Positions 55,084-64,000 of a stretch of 64,000 nucleotides of DNA are shown in pieces; position 1 is the stretch's first letter, and every line of letters begins with the position of its first letter. Position numbers and translations under genes: made by a program. Under the pieces are notes generated by a model. The model was not told the origin of the DNA. It was given only the letters and a program-made list of their open reading frames with translations, and made no database searches. Origin of the DNA: Ophiura sarsii (lineage: Eukaryota > Echinodermata > Ophiuroidea > Amphilepidida > Ophiuridae); assembly GCA_035610835.1 (NCBI GenBank), contig CM069448.1:8495607-8559606 (forward strand), given 5' to 3'.

Positions 55084-57536
55084 ATCTGGTCTGAGACCAG
55101 GACACCTTGATTTCCCTTGTTTAGGTCAATGACCCCTAGTGACCCCGTATGACATGTCACTTTTAATCGCTGAAGACCGTATATGTACATGGATCCAAGA
55201 AATCTTTTGACCAATTCTGACATTCATCGGGTCATTTCCTACCGAAAAATAGCATTTTGAGTGCGAGGAGTGAAAATTTACATCTTGACCCCTAGTGCCC
55301 CATGTTGACCTTTGACCCCAAGAAAATTATTTACTCTTGTTCTTGTCTTATCAATACAAATCCGGTCAAAATTGGAGCATGTCTTATAATTTACCCTGTT
55401 TAGGTCAATGATCCCTAGTGACCCCATATGAAATGTCACTTTTAATCGCTGAAGACCCTATATGTACATGGATCCAAGAAATCGGTCATTTCCTACCGAA
55501 AAAATAGCATTTTGAGTGCGAGGAGTGAAAATTTACATCTTGACCCCTAGTGACCCATGTTGACCTTTGACCCCAAGAAAATGATTTACTTTTGTTCTTG
55601 TCTTGTCAATATAAATCCGGTCAAAATCGGAGCATGTCTTATATTTTACCCCTGTTTAGGTCAATGATCCCTAGTGACCCCATATGAAATGTCACTTTTA
55701 ATCGCTGAAGACCCTATATGTACATGGATCCAAGAAATCTTTTGACCAATTCCGACATTCATCGGTCATTTCCTCCCGAAAAAAATAGAATTTTGTGTGC
55801 GAGGAGTGAAAATTTACATTTTAACCCCTAGAGACCCCAAATGTTTTTTTGATTTTAAAACCCAAACTATATAATATATGCGTACGGTCATAAGGAATAT
55901 GTTGTCTGATTTTGACGATCCTAGGTGAAAATCACGTTTTCGCCCCTAGTGACCCTTGTGTGACCTTTGACCCCTAACTGTGAACACCCTATATGAAAGT
56001 CAGGTAGGGGGTCCTACTGACCAAGTTAGGTGATTGTAGCATGTAAACTGTAGAAAAAATAGCATTTTTTAAATGGGTTGGGAAGAAGAAGAAGAAGAAC
56101 TAGACATAGTTCTGGTCTGAGACCAGGACACCTTGATTTTTTATGGATTAATGACCTCTAGTGACCCCATATGACATGTCACTTTTAATGGATCCAAGAA
56201 ATCTTTTGACCAATTCTGACAATCATGAGTCATTTCCTCCCGAAAAAATAGCATTTTGAGTGTTAGGAGTGAAAATTGACCTGTTGACCCCTAGTGACCT
56301 ATGTTGACCTTTGACCCCATGAAAATGATTGACTTTTTTTCTTGTCTTATCATTGCCTACAAAATGAAACCAGACCGGTCAAAATTGGAGCATGTCTTAC
56401 ATTTTACCCCTGTTTTGGTCAATGACCCCTAGTGACCCCATATGACATGTCACCTTTAATCGCTTAAGACCCTATGTGTACATGGATCCAAGGAATCTTT
56501 TGATCAATTCTGATAATCATGGGTCATTTCCTCTCGAAAAAATAGCATTTTTAGTGCGAGGATTGAAAATTTACATTTTGACCCCTAGTGACCCCAAATA
56601 TTTTATGATTTTAAAAACCGAACTATCATATATGCGTACGGTCAAAAGGAATATGTTGACAAATTCTGACGATCCTAGGTCCTTTCACTAAATTGCAAAC
56701 GCGTTTTAAGTGAAAATCACGTTTTGACCCCTTATGATCCCTGTGTGACCTTTGACTCCAAACTGTGAAGACCCTATATGTAGGTCTGGTAGGGGGTCCT
56801 ACTGACCAAATCTGGTGATTGTAGCATGTAAACTGTAGAAAAAATAGCATTTTGAGTGCGAGGAATGAAAATTGACCTTTTGACCCCTAGTGACCTATGT
56901 TGACCTTTGACCCCATGAAAATGATTGACTTTTTTTCTTGTCTTATCAATGCCTACAAAATGAAACATGACCGGTCAAAATCGGAGCATGTCTTACATTT
57001 TACCCCTGTTTAGGTCAATGACCCCTAGTGACCCCATATGACATGTCACTTTTAATCGCTGAAGACCCTATATGTACATGGATACAAGGAATCTTTTGAC
57101 TAATTCTGACAATCATAGGTCATTTCCTCCCGAAAAAATAGCATTTTCAGTGCGAGGAGTAAAAATTTACATTTTGACCCCTAGTGACCCCAAATGATTT
57201 TTAATTTAAAAAACCGTTCTTTTGTATATGCGTACGGTCAAAAGGAATATGTGGACCAATTTTGACAATCCTAGGTCATTTCACTAAATTGGAAATGCGT
57301 TTTAAGTGAAAATCACATTTTGACCACTAGTGACCTTTGTGTGACCTTTGACCCCTAACTTTGAAGACCCTATATGTAAGTCAGGTAGGGGGTCCTACTG
57401 ACCAAGTCTGGTGATTGTAGCATGTAAACTGTAGAAAAAATAGCATTTTTTAGATGGGTCTGATAGAAAGAAAGAAGAAAGAAGAAAGAAGAAAGAAACG
57501 GCAGAGATAGAGAACCTTGATTTTTGAAAAATCAAG

Positions 57537-57568
<32 letters not shown>

Positions 57569-57661
57569 AAGAAGAAGAAGAAGAAGAAGAAGAAGAAGAA
57601 GAAGAAGAAGAAAGAAACCGTTGGAATACAGTACCTCGATTTTTTGAAAAAAATCAAGGTA
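55084..57661. repeat. Dispersed family D, large copy with internal tandem repeats
   Basis: Begins with 'tagatctggtctgagaccag' and ends with perfect hairpins (accttgatttttgaaaaatcaaggt at 57515-57539 and a second near 57633-57661). The body repeats blocks 'gaccccatatgacatgtcac', 'gaagaccctatatgtacatg' and 'ccaagaaatcttttgacc' at least six times, the first period being about 283 bp. 'ggtctgagaccaggacacc' recurs at 56115, suggesting two fused copies. No ORF. Confidence 0.75.
57538..57612 (+). repeat. (AAG)n microsatellite, about 24 units
   Basis: A pure trinucleotide run directly after the family D hairpin; it gives an apparent poly-lysine frame that is not a gene. Confidence 0.95.
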
Positions 57662-58880
57662 ATGAACTTGGGCTGCTTTTATTTAAATTCTGGTATCGTT
57701 AAAGTACCATGCACCGCCGTGGAGTGTGGACCGCCTGACTAAAGGGCCACTCTCTTGTTGGCATGACAAAGAACCGTTAGAATGCGAAGGCAAAGTGGAG
57801 TTATGATTTCAAAATTAATATACAAACAATATTCTGTATTAAGCGTGTCAGACTATAATAATATTGTTGATTATCAGTTTAGATAGATATTTAGCTGCCA
57901 CTGTTTTCTTTCAAGGTGACCTCGCTTTGAATTTTTAACTTTGGGCTTTCAAGTTCCTCGTCGATTCATTTCATCATCATCATCATCATCATGGTCAATC
58001 CGAAATGTTGTCATAATTGTGCTATATTTAAGTGTCAGTTCTGCCACGTTGTATTATGTGATCGATATTTAGCATTATTATCTCTAAAATTAAAATTAAA
58101 CAGTTACATTGTACTGGCAAAAAACGCTAAGAATAACGGTGGTCTGATTGGAATGCGCCTTTAAATACAAGTTGTTGTTATCATTTTCAATCATCTTCAA
58201 ATCAAATCAAATTGATTGAATGCATGCTCTTAACTAAACTGATGTCCAAAGTTCATTATTTCAATATTAACTGTTACAGTCGTGACAGTTGCCAAACGAC
58301 TACTCCACGATACAATGTGTAATTATCACGGGGGCGCCGGGGGCTAGACGTGTACGTTGGTGACTCAAGTATGTTTAATTTGACAAAACAGGGCGTAAAC
58401 ATTATATTTTGGAGACAATTGAACATGTTGAATCTAGGGCTCACTTTTCGGTTACTGAATATTCATCTAACAAGAAACTGATTCGAAGAGCGGCAGTGAT
58501 CTCGGCCGGGTAAATCCGATTTTTTTTTTTTTTGGAGTGGGGAGTGGGAAAAACGAAGCTATTTTATACTTTGTTCAAAACATTAGTCAGCCACAAATAT
58601 ACCCGGGCAAATATACTTACAGAAACATACTGAAAATGCTTTAGAAAGTACTAAGATATGGCGCGTGGATATGGATGAAGGCAGATGCCTCCCCCCGCTT
58701 TGCCAGTAGTGGTGAGTGGTCCCTCCCCCGCCCCCGCCGGAGATATGGTCAAGTCACTTGGCGCGCAATAATAATCTGTATGTAGAGAATATTTGTGCGC
58801 ATATTCTGGCATCCAAGTTATTTTGTGTACAAAGGGTATGATATCGACGATGCGATAGATAACGATGATAATAGAAGAAT
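57662..58880. other. 5' flank of SH3BP5
   Basis: No gene was found. Contains a short (ATC)n run (57972-57991), a T run near 58520-58532 and a C-rich patch (58720-58740). Confidence 0.4.
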
Positions 58881-58885
58881 GCAAT

Positions 58886-58896
58886 AATATATATAC
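58886..58896 (+). promoter_or_regulatory. Candidate TATA box of SH3BP5
   Basis: 'aatatatatac' about 85 bases before the ATG. A start site about 30 bases downstream would give a leader of roughly 60 bases. Based on spacing alone. Confidence 0.3.
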
Positions 58897-58976
58897 AAGG
58901 ATTTTTGTTTAAGAGAGATCACGGTCAGTTCGACAATCACTTATTTTAGAACAGTTTCAGGAAGGCCGAGTCCAAA

Positions 58977-59012
58977 ATGTCGTCAACTGAAATCCTCGAT
59001 CCTCGTATAAAG
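58977..59012 (+). CDS. SH3BP5: SH3BP5 exon 1
   Basis: 12 codons, MSSTEILDPRIK, then donor GTATGT; phase 0. Confidence 0.9.
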
Positions 59013-62000
59013 GTATGTTTACAATATTGTTAAATATTTTACATTAATATTTTTACGTTTATATTGTAGGCCTAGTTGTTCTTTTATTTGCTCAAATTAA
59101 AAATGTTTCTGATGGCAGCAATGCCTCAATAAATTGAGCAAACAATTGAAAATAAATACTGGTTTATTTTTTCAAATTGATTAATAAGAACGTAGGGGAA
59201 GGTGGGGTAATGGCGGACGCGGGGTAATCGCGGACAGGGCTGTATCTAAAGGCAGGTGAAAGAAGGTGGTATTTTGCCACCCTATGATGTTAGGTGCCTC
59301 TCCATTGAAATCACACAAAACCTAAATGGGATGGTTGTCTCGCAAATTCTCGCGAGAATTACAATCACTTTTTGGGCAAGTTGATATTTTGGTGCATTAC
59401 TTTCTCTTTGAAACTGGTATTTCTACATCAAGGAAAACAAAGTCTTATTATTTTGTAATTTAATGTATGATACCTTCTGATAAAAAAGAAATGAATTCGG
59501 AGTCACAATGATGAGCATAATAATAAGAGAGGATGTGCCTATACATTGTACATGGATTGGGGTAATCACGGACATGTACCGTTTCCATGGTAACCAATAT
59601 GGGCGTGGTCAATTTAACATCATAAATCGGTAATAGTTGTTGACCACATAAATATGGGACATTGTTCTTTGATTTCTGCTACACTTTTAAAAATGGTATT
59701 TTTTAACTCCCATTGAAATACTGTATTCCAATAAAAAGAGGGCTGCCATTGAAAAATACGGTCCGGGATTACCCCCAGAGTGTGGGGTAATGCCGGACGA
59801 CGCCATTTTTTTTATTGCGTCGTAGCTTCGAATTTCAAAATGATGAGTTGATAAAAACTTGATAAAAGGTAGAACCATCACAGTGCTTTGTGTTTACATG
59901 ATTTTTATTGTTATATGACGTATTATATGTGTGTTATACCTCTCTGACAAAAGGTGTCCGCCATTACCCCACCTTCCCCTACACTTTGACAAATTTGGAT
60001 TTTAGAGGGCACATTTCCCAAAAAAATTGGGACTTTGGAATGAAAATGTTCGCGATTTACAATTATTGAGAGCTGATGCAAGCTCAAAAGGGGGTCTAAG
60101 AGCTAGCAGAAGATGGGTCTTCCGGGCGGCACATGCCTATACCCCCTTTCTAAAGTCACTGCCCCCCCCCCCCCCCCGGGTTGAGCCTCTGAGCCTGGCG
60201 ATGTGATTGGTAGATTGTAACCTGTTCATTCCTTACATTTGATAATATTTTTGAATACGCTACTAAATTGGATTGTATCCTTAATTACAGGGCGAGTTGG
60301 ATCGTCTCAACACAACATCCGCAGAGATCAACAGACTCGAAAAGGAAATTGATGTTAGTATTTTTCTTTACCTTCTTTGCTATATAAATCAATAACAAAT
60401 CATCTTTAAAAGAAATAAGTTGACTTCAATGCACTTGAAGTATAAACGAGTCGACCATGAATAGAGACGTGGGTTGTACAGACTCAGTCGTGTTTATGAT
60501 GCACTGTTAGCCACAAAGTGTAATAAACAGGTGATGATGTAATCAATTATCATTAATTCCAGAAGCACTGGTTCTGTGTCATTTATTTATCATTAATTTG
60601 TAAAATTACATATTACACCATCCAACATCAATATAATTATACAAGAAAGGCTATAAATTATAACTGAAAACAAAATAATATATATTTCCATTCAAAGCAA
60701 CTCATGATATGTTTTAATGAAAAGAGTGATGCGCTTTTGGACGATTCCCAAAAAATAAATCATTGCTCAGTTTCCCCAAAATAAAGTACAAATCAGTAGA
60801 GTTTCTACACAACCAAATAGCCTACACATCTGTCAATGGTGCTTTCTTTGTATTTTCTGCGCAATGATGATATGCTTTCTGAAAGAAATTATCAACACAA
60901 ATCAACCTTTCATAAAAATACACCATGAGTTGCTCTGAATATGGATTAACACTTGACGCAGCTATTATTTTTACCATACGGTATACCCGGACGGTATATA
61001 TACAAAACAGATTTTTCAAAAACCTTTCCAAATTTTCAAGCTCTTTCTCAAGGATTCCTGTTCCAATATTATGCATGTTTGTACTTATTTCAATGCATTT
61101 CTCATGGTTATTACAAATTTGGTAATGAAATTCAATCATTTTAACATTTTTGAAACATTTTGGCCAATTTTGGAATGTCGTCTGCAGGCGCCTGCCACGT
61201 GGTAAGTGTTCATTCTCGTTTTCAGTGTAATGTTATATAGATATTAGATTGATCTTTCAATGTTTCGGTTTTTCCAGGACATAAGGCATCAATTTCGACA
61301 CACATTAACGGAATCATCCGAGAGACTAACCGAGACAGGCAAGAAATGTATCAAAGCAATACAAAGGGCACACCCATATCATGAAGCAAAGAAAGCGGAG
61401 AGACAAGTATGCAATAATATTGAGTACTTTATGTTCATTAATAGTAATAGGATAGACTCATGCGATATTTTGATCGGCAGAAATACTTTGCGAAATGTTG
61501 GCTTTCCACAGTATCCATTATACGATTTGCCATATACTTTCCAACATGCTCTTGGTTATCACAATATCTTTGCAATTTAACGTGTGACATTTATGCAACC
61601 AACTACTATGTGCATATATTCCTAACATTATCGTATAGGTTTGACAAAAAAGGGGAGCTCTTATTCAGTATACTTTTTATATCTGATCTGCACTCATTCG
61701 TTGCCACTTTGTAATTTTGCAACTTAGGCCATTGGCCACTTAGGCCGCACTGCATAACCAGTACGTAAGGCGTTTATGTATATCAGTAATTTATACGTTA
61801 GACTTATACGATACTAGTATAGTAGTCGACAAATTAATATTGCATCCTCATAGCACCCGTCAAAATTAATAGGGACCACTGAAAATATTTCTATTAATAT
61901 TATGAACATATTTGCATTGGTCTCAGTTCAATTTTATCGCTGCTTGTACGTGTTCCGAGTGGTGTTGCAAAATTGTACTCGTAAAGTCATCGTACAAATC

Positions 62001-63375
62001 ACACGTCACAGCAAAAACTACAGAACACATCAGACTCTTCTCAGAACACATTTCGACGTGTTCTACACACGTTCAGGATGTGTCGGAAGCGTCCAAATGT
62101 AACAGACATATAGAACATGTTCATGTGTTGTGTTCTACGCATCACCATGTGTTCTGCATGTGGTCCAGACGCGTTCTTGACATGTTCTTGACATGTTCTC
62201 TACGCGTCGATGTGTTCTGTACTGAGTTTTTGCAGTGATATGCGATATGGGCATTATTATAGTGGTTTTGCAGTACAGCCTTAACAAATTGCGGTCTGGA
62301 CGCATAGTTGATTCAATTTATGCAACTTCGCCAAAGGAGCACAATTTCAATACATTGGAATTAGCAACTCGAGATAGATAAAATTACCCATGGATGTTAT
62401 TGCATTTTAGGAGTTTAGCAACAGGCTATTTGTTTAAGTTTTGATTATTTTACGTGACAATTGGTCAAAATGATCCATGATGTCTCATAATATAGCTTCC
62501 ATTTGTTCGACATTGTTTTATTACACTTTTGTATGGATTATTCTGCCTAGGCTCATGAGAGTGCCCAAGATGCAGCTTTGAAATACCAGCGAGCAGTTGG
62601 TATGTTTCGTGCGGCTAAAGAAACCATCGCCATCGCGGAACAAGTGTCTATGGAGGGAACCAATAAGAAGAGAGACTTTGACTCTGCTTTGCAAGAACTG
62701 CTGAACCATGCTACTAGTAAGGTGAGTTTGGCATATACATTGGCTAACTGTCAACTATTATGTCATGACCACATTCTTATCAAACAATCAACTTATTTCT
62801 GAATAAAATAGCAGGTCAGCTTTGTCTAAATTCTTATGCCGTTATTAAATTCCATTGGTAATTTCTAAAACCCTTGTTCATTGCCATGTGTGTTTCTTGT
62901 AAGTAAGTACTGTATACTCTGAGTATCATGCAGTGAACGCATCATCAGTTAGATTTCTAATCACCCAGTTCCTTAATCTTATTGTCTGTTGAGCTATAGT
63001 TCACATTTACTGTGTATGTATACAAAAAAAGACTATCCAAACCTACCCTTCCATGTAGAAATTCAAGAGTGATATTCCGTACCAAGCTACGAACCAGCTT
63101 GAAACCATAAATCATGAAGTTGTGACAATGTCTAAATGCCCATCAGTTCTATCATCTGATTGACCTGTCCACGTTAATGTTTATCTCAGCTATTAGTATT
63201 ACAACCAATTTCGACATTTCTTCAATTTTATCTTCATCACGTAGTTGAATGAGGCTGAAGCGGAGAAGTTGAAGAGAGAGAAAGACCACGAAGACCGATC
63301 TCGAAAGTATATCGCAGCGCAGAAACGCGTCGAACAACTTAGTAAGAAACACCGAAAATCCATTGCAAAGTCAGG
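58977..63375 (+). CDS. SH3BP5: SH3BP5 homologue (Rab11 exchange factor), 5' five exons, runs past window edge
   Basis: Coding exons 58977-59012, 60291-60353, 61278-61406, 62551-62721 and 63245-63375 join in phase and give 176 residues, ending in phase 2 at a GTAAGC donor; remaining exons lie to the right. Recognisable family wording: ILDPRIKGELDRLNTTSAEI at the N-terminus, RAHPYHEAKKAERQAHESAQ, YQRAVGMFRAAKETIAIAEQ, DFDSALQELLNHATSK and YIAAQKRVEQLSKKHRKSIA. The whole region is a predicted long antiparallel coiled coil. Vertebrate SH3BP5/SH3BP5L and worm REI proteins activate Rab11 by nucleotide exchange through this coiled coil, and SH3BP5 also docks JNK at mitochondria through a C-terminal part not visible here. 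Invertebrates usually have one gene for both vertebrate paralogues. The start is the first ATG of the exon; the family N-terminus is a few residues before DPRI, as here. Confidence 0.94.
59195..59979. mobile_element. 785-bp TA-flanked element in SH3BP5 intron 1
   Basis: Inverted termini GGGGAAGGTGGGGTAATGGC and GCCATTACCCCACCTTCCCC. TA at 59193-59194 and 59980-59981. The interior repeats 'ggggtaat(c/g)' and 'cggac' words. No transposase. The TA duplication suggests Tc1/mariner-type mobilisation. Confidence 0.85.
60291..60353 (+). CDS. SH3BP5: SH3BP5 exon 2
   Basis: Acceptor ccttaattacag, donor GTTAGT. 21 codons, GELDRLNTTSAEINRLEKEI plus D; phase 0 on both sides. Confidence 0.92.
60995..61215. 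repeat. Dispersed repeat in SH3BP5 intron 2
   Basis: Diverged relative of 36150-36370 in CAPS2 intron 13, same orientation. The short open frames here are not genes. Confidence 0.75.
61278..61406 (+). CDS. SH3BP5: SH3BP5 exon 3
   Basis: Acceptor cggtttttccag, donor GTATGC. 43 codons from DIRHQFRHTL to HEAKKAERQ; phase 0. Confidence 0.93.
61407..62003. other. SH3BP5 intron 3, unremarkable part
   Basis: AT-rich intronic DNA with no coding or repeat signal that could be assigned. Confidence 0.4.
62004..62239. mobile_element. MITE with TCACTGCAAAAACTC-type termini
   Basis: Left TCACAGCAAAAACTACAGAA and right ending 'GAGTTTTTGCAGTGA' are inverted. The interior is made of 'acatgttct', 'gtgttct' and 'acgcgt' words in both orientations. 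In SH3BP5 intron 3. Confidence 0.75.
62551..62721 (+). CDS. SH3BP5: SH3BP5 exon 4
   Basis: Acceptor attctgcctag, donor GTGAGT. 57 codons including the most conserved blocks RAAKETIAIAEQ and LQELLNHATSK; phase 0. Confidence 0.95.
62722..63244. other. SH3BP5 intron 4
   Basis: Intron with good splice sites; nothing else was recognised. Confidence 0.5.
63245..63375 (+). CDS. SH3BP5: SH3BP5 exon 5
   Basis: Acceptor tcatcacgtag, donor GTAAGC. LNEAEAEKLKREKDHEDRSR to RKSIAKSG; ends in phase 2, so the gene continues. Confidence 0.92.
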
Positions 63376-63642
63376 GTAAGCTGATTTATAAAGTGAACAA
63401 TGTTCATATTCCATTTCTTATTAGATGGTAAATAGGCATACTCCTTCAAATAAATGAAATTACGTACGTCGCGTAGGACAGGATATGGCCTTGCACAAGT
63501 TAAGCGAAAGTGCCAGCGACTCTTTTCAGAAAGCTTTGCATTCCTGTCACATATGAAACGAAAATGTCCAGAAGGTATAACAATCCAAGGAAGAAAGCAC
63601 TTTTCACTTAAAACAAATCAGCGGCGTCTTATCACACAGTAA

Positions 63643-63835
63643 AAACTATTTTAAACAACGCCAAACAGTTGTTTAAGCCTGCTACTTTACAAATATTGTT
63701 CAAACTGTTAAACAATTGTTTAAACAACTGCTCAATTGTTAAAACAACTGCTTTTGTTGTTTAAACAATTGTTTAACAGTTTGAACAATAGTTGTTAGAG
63801 TGACAGGCTTAAACAACTGTTTGGCGTTGTTTAAA
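63643..63835. mobile_element. Foldback element of TTGTTTAAACAA words
   Basis: Almost the entire 190 bp is one palindrome: left 'ttttaaacaacgccaaacag' and right 'ctgtttggcgttgtttaaaa', with multiple nested 'caattgtttaaacaa' palindromes in the centre. It lies in SH3BP5 intron 5. Confidence 0.85.
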
Positions 63836-64000
63836 ATAAACTGCTCACAAAAAGTATCGAAACACTTAGACATGATCCAATATATAACGGCTCGAAAAAG
63901 TATGCATTAATCGAAGCAAATAACCTAGTGCATAATTTTGTTCTGCGTATTTTGACACCTCGATCGATGAGATACGATGCTGCGGAGCGGAGTTATTGTC
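63836..64000. other. SH3BP5 intron 5, window edge
   Basis: No exon was found before the right edge. Confidence 0.4.

Noticed and set aside
57524..57742. Poly-lysine reading frame.
   Set aside because: It is the (AAG)n microsatellite following a repeat hairpin, not a gene.
61260..61580. A 106-codon single frame beginning MFRFFQDIRHQF.
   Set aside because: Only the part from 61278 to 61406 is SH3BP5 exon 3; the ends read into introns across good splice sites.
61902..62238. Cys/His-rich frames (repeated 'CSTH', 'VFCM').
   Set aside because: Made by the repeated acatgttct/gtgttct words of a MITE.

Overview
This is eukaryotic nuclear DNA: spliced genes with GT-AG introns, many dead LINEs, many short inverted-repeat elements and minisatellites. 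The gene content (a one-coding-exon torsin-cofactor/LAP1 homologue, a 17-exon calcyphosine-2 gene and an SH3BP5 gene) together with the repeat style suggests a marine invertebrate, most likely an ambulacrarian deuterostome (echinoderm or hemichordate). The species cannot be fixed from sequence alone. No bacterial operon, CRISPR array, rRNA or convincing tRNA gene was seen.

Layout. 1-2290: 5' part of a degenerate LINE (minus strand). 2940-6900: a nearly complete CR1-like LINE (minus) with PHD-finger ORF1, endonuclease and reverse transcriptase. 8300-11590: an L1/Tx1-like LINE (plus) that has lost its catalytic FADD segment. 12.3-13.4 kb: MITEs. 14083-15229: TOR1AIP (LAP1/LULL1) homologue, plus strand. 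15.4-31.1 kb: gene-poor DNA of tandemly triplicated segments and nested inverted-repeat elements with recognisable target-site duplications (TTAA, TA, TTA, 8 bp and possibly 5 bp). 31352-33457: about 43 copies of a 49-bp minisatellite. 33417-48286: CAPS2 homologue, minus strand, rebuilt here as 17 coding exons in continuous phase (621 codons plus stop). 48.3-58.9 kb: repeat-dominated intergenic DNA. 58977 to beyond the right edge: first five coding exons of SH3BP5, plus strand, head-to-head with CAPS2 but about 10.7 kb away.

The most interesting observation is that the 49-bp minisatellite is built from the last codons and stop codon of CAPS2. The right-most unit is the real end of the coding sequence, and about 42 further copies follow in what should be the 3' UTR; the first AATAAA after the stop lies just beyond the array. 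Other points are a three-level nest of transposons, a duplication that copied a CAPS2 splice acceptor, and a 2A-like motif in the CR1-like LINE.

The three host genes show no operon-like relation: LAP1-type proteins activate torsin ATPases at the nuclear envelope/ER, calcyphosines are EF-hand calcium sensors, and SH3BP5 proteins are Rab11 exchange factors. No defence, toxin or other new multi-gene system was found.
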